A DNA stretch of 64,000 nucleotides from Phymorhynchus buccinoides. Its lineage: Eukaryota > Mollusca > Gastropoda > Neogastropoda > Raphitomidae. This document shows positions 20,868 through 31,427 of this stretch, piece after piece. Where the stretch lies: assembly GCA_017654935.2 (NCBI GenBank), contig CM065690.1, positions 16,630,703 through 16,694,702 on the forward strand, read 5' to 3'. The number at the start of each line of letters is the position of its first letter. Positions within the stretch are counted from its first letter, which is position 1. The position numbers and the translations under genes were made by a program. The notes beneath the pieces are model-generated. The model saw nothing but the letters and a program-made list of their open reading frames with translations. It searched no databases and was not told the origin of the DNA.

Positions 20868-21040
20868 AGGAATTTTTATTAATTCTACTATCTATTTTAT
20901 CTATATACTTACCATTCCACTACAAAGTGCATATTTGTACAAGATTAGCTTGGAAGACAGAAATAAAACCAAGAGTGTCTTACTACCACAACTCCCAATC
21001 CAGGTAACTTCCGGTTAAGCAGACTACTCACTTTCTTGAA
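20868..21040 (+). repeat. DIRS left inverted terminal repeat
   Basis: The outer 57 bases (AATTTTTATTAATTCTACTA...) are copied in complement in the ICR. From about 20,925 (CATATTTGTACAAGATTAGC) on, it is the complement of 26,725-26,850. Confidence 0.9.
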
Positions 21041-21114
21041 AGCAAGCATCTAATAAAAAGGGAAGGTACACGTTCAAAAACCATTAGGAGGGAGGTGGGT
21101 GGGTCAATTAAATG

Positions 21115-21212
21115 TAGTGGAATGGTAAGTATATAGATAAAATAGATAGTAGAATTAATAAAAATTCCTCAATCTATTCTATCATCCTTACCATTCCACT
21201 ACAAAGTGCATG
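21115..21212. repeat. DIRS internal complementary region (ICR)
   Basis: GTAGTGGAATGGTAAG...AAAATTCCTC is the complement of the left end, immediately followed by AATCTATTCTATCATCCTTA..., the complement of the right end (26,842-26,871). In DIRS elements this joint region templates the circular intermediate, and it pins the element ends to within a few bases. Confidence 0.92.
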
Positions 21213-21388
21213 ATTACCAACAAGGAGGTGGGTAATGGTTAAGCACTACTCTGAGAACCATGGAACAAACCATGACAGAGATACCACATAAACACACACA
21301 TACCATCTAAAATAAGAAGGTAAAACAGCAAATCATGTTTACATATCCCCCAAAAGACATAAGTCTATAAAAACAAACAGACAATAAG

Positions 21389-22560
21389 TCAAACCTCAAA
21401 AGGACACCGTCTTGGAGGACAACACAGCACATCGAATGCCAAACGTGTTGTCCTGCCGGAGAGTAGAAAACTCGCGCAGGCAGAAAGAGGTAAATGTAGT
21501 CTCCGACTTCCAGAAGGCGGAGGACATAAGGAAGGGACTGGAACACCCCTGACCAAGACTAGTGAGGTGCTAATAGCCCTAACTTCGTGAGCCCGTATAC
21601 CTGGGGGCGCAGAACGATCGGCGTGGGAGTAGGCTAGTCGAATCAACTCGACTAACCAGCGAGCCAAAGTGGCCTTACGGATATCATTTGAATAGTTGGA
21701 ATTCAAAGAAATGAAAAGGCGGCGTTTCTGGCTACGGAACGAGACTGAACGAAGGAGATATGCCCGCAAAAAGCGAACCGGACACAGACATTTTCCTCAT
21801 CGTCCGGAGCGAGGATGTTAGAGAGACTCTCGATAACAACCAACGGAGAAGCTTGCTGAGCCGATTGATTTTTCGCACGGAATTCCGGTAGAAAAGCCAT
21901 GGAGATCGAGGAACCATCCTCCGCGAATTCATAATCATTAACTAAACCGCTAAGAGCGTGGATACCACTCACACGTCTCGCTAAGGCAAGACTAACGAGG
22001 AAAAGCGTTATAAAAGAAAGAAGCTTAAAAGATAACGAAGAAAGCGGTTCACATTCTGACCTGAGAAAGTGAAGCACAAGAAAAAACGTCCCATAGCGGA
22101 AGTCTGATGGTTGGGCGAATCGACTTATTACGCAAACCATCCAAAAAATGGGAAACCAAGACAGAAGAAGCAAAGGAAGGTTGACGACCAGTAGCAATCG
22201 AAATAGTGCTAACTGCCGACTTATAACCTGACAAAGTTTGGGCCAAGAGGCCCTTCTCATTATGCAAATGAGACGAAAAGGAAACAAACTGAGCACCAGT
22301 CGGGTGCAAAGGAGAAAAAGACTCATTGAACAGAAATTGAACCAAGAGGTCCAACGCAAGGAATACAAGGTATTCATGCTTTGACGACGGGATTGAAGAA
22401 TCACTTCAATGGTTTCACCTTTCAGACCCTGTGACCGCAATCCTGACCGCAAAGTAGCCAAGCGGTCAGGTGAAGGACGGCAGGATTTCGATGTGGAACG
22501 CCTGTCCGCGGTTGAACAAGTGACTTGGTGACAACTGGAGGGGAACACCCGGAACGTGGG
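21389..22560 (-). pseudogene. DIRS tyrosine recombinase, frameshifted
   Basis: Fragments in changing frames follow a phage-integrase-like order. First comes an N-terminal SAM-like part (GLKGETIEVILQSRRQSMN, LRWTSWFNF), then GYKSAVSTISIATG and LDGLRNKSIRPT. The catalytic region follows, with ALARRVSGIHALS (candidate catalytic Arg) and GIRAHEVRAISTSLVL, which supplies the H-x-x-R pair. A candidate Tyr lies in an FYSP motif in another frame near 21,465. At least three frame changes interrupt it. Confidence 0.8.
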
Positions 22561-22566
22561 TGAGAG

Positions 22567-24318
22567 CTAACAGCTCGGGGAACAACGGACAGTTTCCCAT
22601 CCTGACGCTATGAGGATCAGAGCAGGACGCTCCCGAGCACACCTTTCCAACACCTTTGGAAGAAGAGCTGTGGGTGGGTAGGCGTAGGCCCACAGACCCG
22701 TCCACTGGAGACTGAAGGCATTTCTTGCCCATGCCAAGGGATCTGCCAACGGGGAGACGAAAAGCGGAAGACGCCGGCTGAAGCGAGTTGCAAACAAGTC
22801 GATGTGTGGGTTTCCCCACATCGACCAAATGGGTTGAAGGACCTGATGGACGAGAGTCCACTCCGTTGCAATCACCTGGTTAGAACGGCCCAGCTGGTCG
22901 GCGAGAACATTCAACTTCCCGGGAAAGAACTCCACGGTTAGAAGAATGGAATTCCGTGCAGTCCAAAGCAGGATCTCCTCTGCCTTCCTGGAGAGTGAAG
23001 ACGATTTCGTGCCCCCCTGACGCCGAAGGTACGAGAGGCAAGTGGAGTTGTCGCCACAAACTGTGACCCACTTGCCTCGTAGCAGGGGAAGTAGCGCTTT
23101 GAGCGCGAGCGAAACCGCCTCCATCTCCAGAAAATTGATGTGGAGAGACGAATCTGCTTGGACCACAACCCCGAAACCTCTCACCGGTCCAGATGAGCCC
23201 CCCAACCTTCCTTTGATGCATCCGTGAAAAGGAATTCTTGATGGTGGAGAGGCCGACTGGGAACTGAGGACCCCAGCCAAACCGGATCCAACCACTGGAG
23301 AACTGAGCTGCGAAACCACGAGCCCAAAACAATCTGAGATTCCAGAGGAAGATGAGAAACCCCGAGTTCCGCACACTTTCGTTGTAACGGACGCTTGTGC
23401 AGACGTCCCAGAGGCAAGAGGTCTGCCAAAGACTCCATGATGCCCAGCAACTTGAGAAGTTGACGAACCGTTGCTGAACCTGCCAACAGAACACTTTCCC
23501 GAAAGGACTGAATGGACTGGATCTGATCCGGAGACGGACAGACCGTGAACGTCTGGGTATTGAAGACCATCCCCAGAAATTTGAATTCCTGGGCCGGAGT
23601 CAAATCCGACTTTTTGACGTTCATGTTGAAGCCAACCTGGACGGACAGGTCCTGGAGCTCCGAAGTGTGTTCCTGGCACCGGTCCCTGGACTGAGCCGAG
23701 GTGAGCCAGCCGTCCAGGTACACCTTGAGCCGGATCCCTCTGGACCCGGCCACGCCGACGAACTCCCTGACCACCATGGTGAAAATCCAAGGGGCCAGAG
23801 AGAGCCCGGAGGGAAGGGCTACGAACTGATAAGTCGTGTTCCCCCATATGAACCTCAAGAGATGCCTTCGATCTGGGTGGATCGAAATATGGAAAAAGGC
23901 ATCCTTGAGGTCTATGGAAGTCGCCCAATCCCCCGGCTGGATGAAGTTGTGAACCGAAGCAGCCGTCTCCATTCTGAACGCCATGGGGCGCAGAAAAGCA
24001 TTGAGAGGAGACAAGTCCAGCACTGGACGGAACTCGCAGTTCTTCTTTGGTACAGTGAACATGCACGAGTAGAAACCCGGGCCTGGGTTGGGTACTGGAA
24101 TCACAGCACCCTTGTCCAGAAGGGACTTGACCTCTGCGTCCAAGATCTGAAAGCGAAGAGGATCTGCAGGCAGAGAAAAGACAATTGGCACCCACGAGAC
24201 AGAAGGGTACCGAAAGCATCATCCTGGGGCAGAACCTGAGTGGACTCCACCGAGACAACATCCTGGAAAAGCAGCCAGGAGATGACAAACTCCGCATGGA
24301 GTCACCTAGAGCAGCCAA
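22567..24318 (-). pseudogene. DIRS reverse transcriptase-RNase H, decayed
   Basis: RT lies in the frame open over 23,181-24,191: PVPNPGPGFYSCMFTVPKK, RPVLDLSPLN, DLKDAFFHISIHPD and ALPSGLSLAPWIFT, then the active-site motif reads YLDGWL where DIRS normally has YLDDWL, so the second catalytic Asp is lost (GAC to GGC). RNase H starts FTDASKEGWGAHL and continues in a different frame (22,567-23,200) with LEMEAVSLALKALLP, CGDNSTCLSYLRRQGG, HIDLFATRFSRRLPLFVSP and LWAYAYPPTALLPKVL. Confidence 0.9.
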
Positions 24319-24975
24319 GGCCGATACAAAAACGGACTATGAGTGGCCGGACCGGGCCACCACACGCTGCTACGCCCTTTCGAACCAGAAAAAATCGAAG
24401 TGGCGAGTCTGAGTCAAAAACAAAATGGCCCACATTTGGACAAGACTTGTTCAGAATGGGCAAGCAAAGGATCGATGACGGGATAGAGACAGCTAGTACT
24501 AAATGGTGAAGATGAGAATCCGCAAAACAGCAGATTCAACCTCTGAACTAGCAAACTGAGAAGCCACGGTACGAATGTGCGACTGCACTTCGTAACCAAC
24601 TCTACATGCTAAGACCGTTGGAAGGTAAAAATAAAAAACTACCTCTGACGTAGGGACAGACCGAAAGAGCAACATAGTTGCTATCGCATGACGTCAAATC
24701 TAACCAGATGACGCGGAAATGTCCCCACCGAAAAGGAAAACATGTAGACAAAAAGCGAAACAGTGTGCAAACGTGACGTAGACTTAACCCATTTCAACGC
24801 CACCCAGTCGAACAACTGAGCTGACGGCTGGGCATGGAAGATCATGTTAGCCGGACAGAATAGTTCGATCGGGACGGAACCAGACCAAAAAGGATTACTG
24901 GAACGGGTGAACGAGACAACTGGTTGAACAACTCATGGTTGTAATCAGAGGAAACCATGCCTGCCAAAACAGACA

Positions 24976-26652
24976 TCATTTGAAAGAACGGCGAAGCCGG
25001 GGCCGTTGCCCCCGCAAAAATTCGTTCAGAAGGAAGACAACAAGGGTACGGTTGAACAACTCTCGGTTGCAACCGTGAAAGAAGGAGCGCAGTAAGGCTG
25101 CAAGGCCGCCAGATACCCTTGAATGACAGAAACAGAAGGATCTGAAAAAACCTCTTCCATAGAATCCACCGTGTGACCCGAAGTCGTAACTGACGCCGCT
25201 GGTTGAGCTGACTGACCGAAGGAAGAACAACCCGACAAAAGGTCCAAAACCTCCTGGTGAGAGTAGGTCCGCTGAAGAACCATACCAGCGGTAACGGGCG
25301 TGACCGGTACGGCTGACCGGTACAGGCTGAGGCAAACGTCCCATGGACTGACTGCCCGCCGTCGTACGGCCCTGGGCCTGGGGACTACCCACGGGAGAGG
25401 CCGTAGCCGCCGTGACCGTGGTGGACCCGCGAGACCATGTCGCTGTGGCCGGTCCGCTCGGAGAACTCCGGGTGCGGATACCGGCCCGGTGCCTAAGGCA
25501 CCGAGGCTGCCGTCGCCAGGGACCACCCACGGGAGAGGCCGTAGCCGACGTGCCCGTGGTGGACCCGCGAGACCATGTTGCCGTGGCCGGTCCGCTCCGG
25601 AGAACTCCGGGTGCGGATGCCGGCCCGGTGCCTAAGGCACCGAGGCTGCCGTCGCCAGGGACCACCCACGGGAGAGGCCGTAGCCGCCGTGCCCGTGGTG
25701 GACCCGCGAGACCATGTCGCCGTGGCCGGTCCGCTCGGAGAACTCCGGGTGCGGATGCCGGCCCGGTGCCTAAGGCACCGAGGCTGCCGTCGCCAGGGAA
25801 GCTACCCCCATTAGCGGCATCGTCCGTTTTTCGGCCGGCATCACCAGGCGTAATGGTGGCATCGGTGGGTACCGCCCGGTTGTCTATAGCTCTGTAAGAC
25901 AAGTCGGACAGCACCACCGGTTTCTTCGCAGCTTCTTCTTCCAGAACCGGAAGTGCCCGTGCGGTATCATGAACGCCAGGAACCAATGGGGTACGGGAGC
26001 TAGCTTGGCTAGAAGAGCCGTACTGACCTTGTTCGGGAAAAACCCGGATGCCGGTTTGCAGCTCCATCCGTGAGAGATCTTCAACGGACAACGAATCCTG
26101 GAGTGGAAGACCAACCGTCGAAAAGGCCGGGTCATCGTCCAAAACACCCAACAAAACAACATGAGAATCATCCACCGAAATGTGCTGGACCAAACCAGCC
26201 GAATCCACTTGGGAGAAGGAGAACGGCATGGCCGAAGACAATTCGCCCGTAGAACGCAAATGAGCCAGCAATTCCGACACCACTTGCTTTGTATCTTGAA
26301 CCGAACGCGAAGAATGAGACTTACTCGAACTTCTTGACCGAGATTTGACTTGGACAGACTTTTCTGAAGGACTAGATTTTAGAAAACGGTCTTTGTCATC
26401 CCTGGGAGGAGTAGGCTGAGGTTCCTTAGTTGAACTACTTGAAGGTTTGCTAACTAACGCCGAAGAATCTACAACCTTTTTTAGAAGGAGTAGGTTCCAT
26501 AACGCGAAACCCGAAGCCAGAAGCCACGCCCACCTTTTGACCAACAGGCCCGAAATCTTCACAAAGATTACAACCAAAAAGGGGGGAGGGCCGAACGAAC
26601 TTACCCAAGTAGCAAAGCAACACAAAGAAAACCAAAGGAAAACAAAAGACAC
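24976..26652 (-). pseudogene. DIRS gag-like ORF with internal tandem repeats
   Basis: An open frame of about 558 codons at the 5' end of the DIRS element. It has a Ser/Lys/Arg-rich part (VQVKSRSRSSSKSHSSRSVQ), an acidic part, and three GC-rich repeats of about 138 bp at 25,384-25,797 whose text GDGSLGALGTGPASAPGV shifts frame between units because of a single extra C near 25,600. No known domain is recognised. Position, orientation and composition make it the DIRS ORF1. Confidence 0.7.
25384..25797. repeat. 138-bp GC-rich tandem repeat inside DIRS ORF1
   Basis: Three units share CCCACGGGAGAGGCCGTAGC, GACCCGCGAGACCATGT and CCTAAGGCACCGAGGCTGCC. Base composition is far more GC-rich than the surrounding genome. 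138 is a multiple of three, so exact units would keep frame. Confidence 0.88.
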
Positions 26653-26724
26653 TCATTAAGCTGAAAGCAGGAGAAAAAATTCCTGGAGAAACAGAAAAAC
26701 AAACCTGCCTTCCATGCTAGCTTG

Positions 26725-26872
26725 AAAGAAAGTGAGTAGTCTGCTTAACCGGAAGTTACCTGGATTGGGAGTTGTGGTAGTAAGACACTCTTGGTTTTAT
26801 TTCTGTCTTCCAAGCTAATCTTGTACAAATATGCACTTTGTAGTGGAATGGTAAGGATGATAGAATAGATTG
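26725..26872 (-). repeat. DIRS right inverted terminal repeat
   Basis: The complement of 20,925-21,040 up to CATATTTGTAC, followed by the right-specific end ATGGTAAGGATGATAGAATA. The host R-A repeat resumes at GGCAGATTAGAGG. Confidence 0.9.
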
Positions 26873-27295
26873 GCAGATTAGAGGAAGTTGCAAGCACAGA
26901 ACTTCCACAAGATAGTGGAACAATTGGTACGAAAGACCCACTCCCCCCCTCCTCCCCGGTCTCCTCACGGGGAATAACTTCTTCTTCGTTCGCTCAGACA
27001 GTTTCCTGTCATATGAGCGTAGATGCATCATGCTGCCGTTATGTGCCTAACTAAGAAATAGTTAGTCCCAGCATGTCCGACTTCGGCTGAAGAAATCTTT
27101 GTAAGAATTCATACAAAAAAAGGCAAGCAGAATGGACCGGTGAGACAGAAAGATAGCAGATGACAGTAAGCAAAGGGAAAAGGCAGAGTCAAAGAGAGTG
27201 ACAGAAATAGAGGAAGTTACAAGCACAGAACTTCCAGAAGGTGGGGGAGTACAAAAGACCCCCCGGTATCCCCACGGGGGGAGGGGGGGGCGCGG
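26873..27295 (-). repeat. Dispersed repeat R-A (right side of the DIRS target plus a further copy)
   Basis: CAGATTAGAGGAAGTTGC continues the repeat that stopped at 20,866. A second copy in the same orientation (27,060-27,290) ends CCCCCCGGTATCCCCACGGGG, 30 nt from the E10 donor. Confidence 0.75.
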
Positions 27296-27323
27296 CAGAT
27301 AACTGATTTCTAATTCCAGCCAC

Positions 27324-27507
27324 CTGCAGTGTTGTGGCTGCAGGCCATGCGGTGGGCCAGGTGATGGAGCAGCAGGTAGACATCGTCGCCGCAGCGCCCC
27401 ACGCTCCTGGACACCACCCTCAGGTCCTGCTGCAGGTGGGCCCAGAAAAACCTGCACAGCTCTTCAGCCCCGACGGTGGGGTGAACCAGGCTGGACACCG
27501 CGCCTCG
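27324..27507 (-). CDS. RNF213: RNF213-like C-terminal domain, exon E10
   Basis: A 184-nt exon, phase 0 in and 1 out (acceptor GTGTTACAG, donor GCAG|GTGGCT), coding about 61 residues: RGAVSSLVHPTVGAEEL, CRFFWAHLQQDLRVVSRSVG and DDVYLLLHHLAHRMA. The FFW-x-HL...DL pattern and the following LLLHHL helix match the RNF213 domain after the RZ finger. The donor is non-canonical after GT (GTGGCT), so the exact 3' edge is slightly less sure. Confidence 0.9.
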
Positions 27508-27657
27508 CTGTAACACACACACACACACTTGAAGTTTTCCAGTTTCGCCGCCAGCAATTTTTCAGCCAAGGTGAACCCAGACCAGGTATGGAAAAGCTAG
27601 GGGAGGTTCCCAACAGAGGTCCGTCTTCAAGTGTGGAAAATGGAAAAGCGAGCTCCT

Positions 27658-27780
27658 TAACCCTTTCAACGCTAGCCATTCCTCAGCCAAAATTTACCAT
27701 TAAACTTACTTGCCCAGGTAGAGAAAAGATTTTGTCTGGAATACTGGGGATTCCTCTGTGACATGCATAAAATATCCAGA
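27658..27780 (+). mobile_element. Partial piggyBac-type MITE M1
   Basis: TTAACCCTTTCAACGCTAGCC opens a half copy that follows the M1 consensus to TGACATGCATAAAATAT and then stops. The right TIR is absent. Confidence 0.7.
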
Positions 27781-27825
27781 CATGGATGACTGATAGCAGC
27801 ATCTAAAGTAATCTTGTCACACATA

Positions 27826-28202
27826 CCGTAATTCACAGACCACAAGCCGCTTCGTAATATAAACCGCACCCCCGACTTTTAAATTAAAAAAAAAAAAAGC
27901 AATGCATAAGCCGCGGAAGCATGGCGATGCACGATGTCCGCTTCCGGGTGAGTCGAGAGTGTTGTTGACTGCCCAAACGGAAGTGTCGGACCGCGAAACA
28001 GATTGTCATTTTGTGAAAAATATACCGAAATCTAGGTGATTTTTTTTGTCATCAACCATGAACAAGGCGCACAAATCAAAGGTCTGAATCAAGGATGCCA
28101 GAGTTTAGGACGCGGCACTGTACTAGCTGCAGGGGTGGGTGGGGTGTGCGTGTGAGTGTGTTAAAAAACAAGTTGAGGCATATAGTCCGCAAACTACGGT
28201 AC
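27826..28202. mobile_element. TIR MITE family M2, 0.38 kb copy
   Basis: TACCGTAATTCACAGACCAC opens and GCATATAGTCCGCAAACTACGGTA-type sequence closes, with a middle that differs from other M2 copies. Its last bases overlap the start of the next element. Confidence 0.6.
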
Positions 28203-28379
28203 AGTGGAACCTCCCTTATAAGACCTCCCATTATAAGACTCCCTCCCATATAAGACCTACTTCTCTGAGACATTGCCCTTCTTTGTACGTATTAAAATTA
28301 CCTCCCTTATAAGACCCCTCCTTCATAAGACCTCATTTTGGATGATTTTTGAAGGTCTTCTAAGGGAGATTCCACTGTA
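28200..28379. mobile_element. Tc1/mariner-like MITE family M3
   Basis: TA at both ends (28,200-28,201 and 28,378-28,379) and inverted termini CAGTGGAACCTCCCTTATAA and GGGAGATTCCACTG. At 180 bp with TA target sites, a Tc1/mariner-type origin is the simplest reading. A larger relative is at 41,908-42,342, and a lone TIR at 34,520. Confidence 0.75.
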
Positions 28380-28404
28380 CATGTAGTTCTGATGCGCAGT
28401 TTAC

Positions 28405-28558
28405 CATCAAGGGGTCGCAGGCAGCGAGGTAAAGAGCGGCATGGGTCAGCAGTCTGAGCAGGGCCGACTCCACGGGAGAAAGGTGCCTTTCTGGTGCCGA
28501 CTCCAGCCCTCTCTGCGCCGCTGCGCCCAGGATGTGCCCCACCCTGGTCTCATCAGCC
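28405..28558 (-). CDS. RNF213: RNF213-like C-terminal domain, exon E9 (just after RZ finger)
   Basis: A 154-nt exon, phase 2 in (CA + G = Gln) and 0 out (acceptor TGCTTCAG, donor ATG|GTAAAC), coding ADETRVGHILGAAAQRGLES and about 30 more residues with SALLRLLTHAALYLA. Human RNF213 has ADRTQTGHVLG followed by a VFLLIRLLTHLALLLGA helix at the same place. This is one of the best matches and fixes the exon order. The donor is 26 nt from MITE M3. Confidence 0.95.
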
Positions 28559-28579
28559 CTGAAGCAGAAGATTGAGTTA

Positions 28580-28965
28580 GTCTATTATAGTCCCGTCAAC
28601 AGCTTTGGTTATCTCAGCACTGTCACCGCGTAAAGATCGACCACGTATAGCAAAACACAAATCCATGAATCATAACAACGTACAAAACCTGAAAACATAA
28701 AAAATATAGTACAATTCATAACATGACGCTTCCCTCATTGTAGACAGTGCTGGAAACGTAAGCCATTCCGCTCTATTTATCGAGTCCAGGTTAAACAAAC
28801 AGTAAAAAAGGAATACATACTATTAAGCTAAGATACATAAAAAATATAAAAGCAAATATGCACTGCAGAATGGACAACAGGTGCCCACTCAAGTGCGCAA
28901 GGTCTCACGTGTGGAAGCCAGTGTACAATAATATAAAAAAAAACTGGCATGTCATAAATTGTAAA
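28580..28965 (+). repeat. Dispersed repeat family R-B
   Basis: Includes TATAGTCCCGTCAACAGC, CAGTGCTGGAAACG, GTGCCCACTCAAGTGCGCAA and CTGGCATGTCATAAATTGT, in the same order as the other copies. Confidence 0.65.
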
Positions 28966-29165
28966 AAGGAAAAACGTGGAAGGGTTTTATAGAAAAAATG
29001 CAGGAGAATGGACCAATAAGGCAGAAAGAAGTAGACGCCAGAAAGCAAAAAGAAGAGAAAAGGCAGAGTCAAAGAGAGTGATAGAGTAGAGGAAGTTACT
29101 AGCATAGAACTTCCAGAAGAAGGGGGAACTGTTTCTGCCGAAAGACCCCCCAGTATCCCCACGGG
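28955..29165 (-). repeat. Dispersed repeat family R-A
   Basis: Contains GGCAGAGTCAAAGAGAGTGA, AGAGGAAGTTACTAGCATAG and the CCAGTATCCCCACGGG end. It directly abuts an R-B copy. Confidence 0.65.
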
Positions 29166-29285
29166 AGGGCCCTAACCATGTAAGCTAAACAGAAAGCAAA
29201 GCAGACCCCCACCATCGCTACAGACCTCATCGAGAATCCCCCCAACCTCACACTGATATGTTTTTTAAACTCTTCTGGCACCATG

Positions 29286-29406
29286 TAGGTGTGGAGTGGC
29301 AGAGGTAACGCGTTGGCCTCGTATACAATAAACCCCCGAGTTTGAACCTGGGTACAGGGGATTTTTTCCTCTCACTCTGCACTAGGCCTTACGGTCTGAA
29401 CGTGGA

Positions 29407-29437
<31 letters not shown>

Positions 29438-29670
29438 CGTGTGCCCATGCACTTAGCACACGCTAAAACCAGTGGCAATGAAAAAGTTGTCATTTGGTTA
29501 AAATTTAACCCTCCCCCTTTCCTTCCTCGTCAGTCACACAAAAATCGCATGCAAATAAAAAAATTAAAAAAGGGTGGTGCGCCTCTGGCTGCGACGCGCT
29601 CTCCAGGTGGGAGCAACCCGAATTTCAAGGAACGCCTCTGTGACTATAAAGTACCAAATACCAAATATTT
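29286..29670 (+). mobile_element. tRNA-derived SINE (family S2)
   Basis: An A-box-like TGGCAGAGGTAACGCG and a B-box GAGTTTGAACCTGGG-like motif, then TCTTTCGGATGAGACGATAA, GTGCCCATGCACTTAGCACA and a 3' body with GTGGGAGCAACCCGAATTT. The second full copy at 35,524-35,890 keeps a cleaner B box (GCGTTCGAACCTGGG). Confidence 0.82.
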
Positions 29671-30480
29671 TTTAGACGTTCTTGGTTGTCCGTTGCATCT
29701 CAACCGACAAGAGGGAAGTTAACATATTTTTTTCGAATGCGCATGCATTGTTTTAACTGCAGAAACAGCGACACAAACTCTAAAAACAGACAGACACACG
29801 ACAGGGGGGTGTTAACAGAGATACGAGACTATCAACTAAAGAAGTTTTGTTTGTTGAGCGGGAGGAGGGGGGGCAGCCAACTTCCAATCGAAACCAAGCC
29901 TTATCATCTCCTTGAATTTTTTGTTCAGCAGGGAGCGGCTCTTCAACACGACACTGACAGCATTTCCGCTTTTCATGGCCTATCTTGCGCGTAAACACAC
30001 CTGTCGCAAACCGCTCTACCTTCCTTAAGGTACATCCTCAGGTACATGGGTTTGTTTTCCGGAAACCCCTTTCACGGCCTACCTTGCCTTCCAACACTCA
30101 ATCACACCATTTGCGGGGCGCTACATTGCCATTTTATTGCTTATTAAGCAAAACATCGAGTCATTTTCATACTTTTCACCCTTCTATAATGTACATTTTG
30201 GGCGACAGGGGAGTTCCTCCTTTTTTGGGGGGGCGGCCGGGGGGGTCCGGAAAACCTGTAACCCCCCTCCCCTCCCCCCGATCTGCCACTGAGCTCCTAT
30301 TTGGTATGTAGGTATTTGATAGATTCTAGTTTATCTCTGTGAAATGTGGACTGCTCTCCCTCGGAGAAGGCATCACCACAAGCGCAGCGCCTAACCATTA
30401 TTTGTTTCTAGGGGGGGGAGGGCAGGGCAAGGAGGGGGTGGGGGCAGACATGGGAAACCTAGCTATCAATTTGGTCAAAT
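29671..30480. other. Intron E8-E9, unassigned stretch
   Basis: I see no gene. It holds G-rich runs (30,225-30,275; 30,410-30,440) and a weak S2-tail relative at about 30,300-30,400. Confidence 0.5.
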
Positions 30481-30484
30481 CAGG

Positions 30485-31285
30485 CAGTGGGATTCTCCCT
30501 GCTCTCAGTCTCGCCGACGTTTAAGTGCCATGGGATTTTTTACATGCGTAAAGACTAGCTTTAAGGCCCCACCCGAAGGACCGGACGTTCAGTTTCATTT
30601 TCCTGTCGAAGTAGAACAGGGTTCCCACCCTTCAGATCTTTTACAATATAAGGACCTTATGAGAAGTGAAATGGAGCCTAAAGAAAATTCTCTAAAAATC
30701 TGTGCTCATTGACACCAAAACACAAAACATTGCGCCTTCCTGGGATCTTTGTCTGTCCTAATCCAGTACTTATAATCACCATCTTTTAACCAGCGATCTT
30801 GGAAAGAGCATTTTCCTGGCATCTTGCTTTCTTCATGAGAACGCGGCAACGTTGTCGACCGGTTACTTCTGGTCAGGCTCATTGAGCAAGTTCGGTGATT
30901 TACCTCCCTTGTTATGTCGTCTGCTCCACTTCCACTTCATTCTGAACGCGATTGGACGCAAATGCGGTCAAAATCTATGTCATTTTTCAAAGGTTTAAGA
31001 CTAAATGTGCACACTTCAGATTTTTTTTTCGTCCTTTGCAAAAAAATGATGACTTTTTGTTATCCATAAGGACCTAAGTACTTTCTGTAAGGACTGATAG
31101 GTTAAATATAAGCACCTATAAGGCCTTATGAGACCCATTCACAAATATAAAAACCTAAAAGCACCTGTAAAGACAGTGGGAACCCTGTAGAAAGAAAGGG
31201 GCGAAGCCGGGATTTGAACCCGGGTCACTCATGCTGCAGTCACGTGTTGAAATCGGCAGGCGAACGTCTTGACCACTAAGTTTAG
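30485..31285 (-). mobile_element. tRNA-derived SINE (family S3) split by a DNA transposon
   Basis: On the minus strand it starts CTTAGTGGTCAAGACGTTCG (A box) and CCGGGTTCAAATCCCGGC (B box). The body is split at TAGAA by the element at 30,617-31,187 and resumes with CGACAGGAAAATGAAACTGA to CCATGGCACTTAAACG. Confidence 0.75.
30617..31187. mobile_element. hAT-like non-autonomous transposon with 5-bp target duplication
   Basis: Terminal CAGGGTTCCCAC and GTGGGAACCCTG are perfect 12-bp inverted repeats, flanked by TAGAA at 30,612-30,616 and 31,188-31,192. CAGGG termini suit the hAT superfamily, where some lineages make 5-bp duplications. The interior (AAGGACCTTATGAGAAG and similar) is non-coding. 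Confidence 0.8.
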
Positions 31286-31427
31286 AAATGACCAAAGTAT
31301 GGTGCCTTCACAGATTTACTTTCCTTGAAGTGAATTCGTCAAGCTGACTGACAGACATCTTTGCACTTCTTTCGCATACAATTAGGCGATTCGTCCTCAA
31401 TGATGACGTCACACATCGCATTTATTT

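Larger units (their letters stand above)
20868..26872 (-). mobile_element. DIRS-type tyrosine-recombinase retrotransposon, full structure
   Basis: This 6-kb element reads, on the minus strand, gag-like ORF, reverse transcriptase, RNase H with its downstream domain, then tyrosine recombinase. It has inverted terminal repeats (20,925-21,040 against 26,725-26,850) and, near its 3' end, an internal complementary region at 21,115-21,212 that fuses the complements of both ends. That is the diagnostic DIRS layout. There is no target duplication. The coding parts carry several frameshifts and a mutated RT active site, so this copy cannot move by itself. Confidence 0.93.

Noticed and set aside
25300..25897. 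GC-rich + strand ORFs within the DIRS element
   Set aside because: They are opposite-strand shadows of the repetitive minus-strand ORF1.
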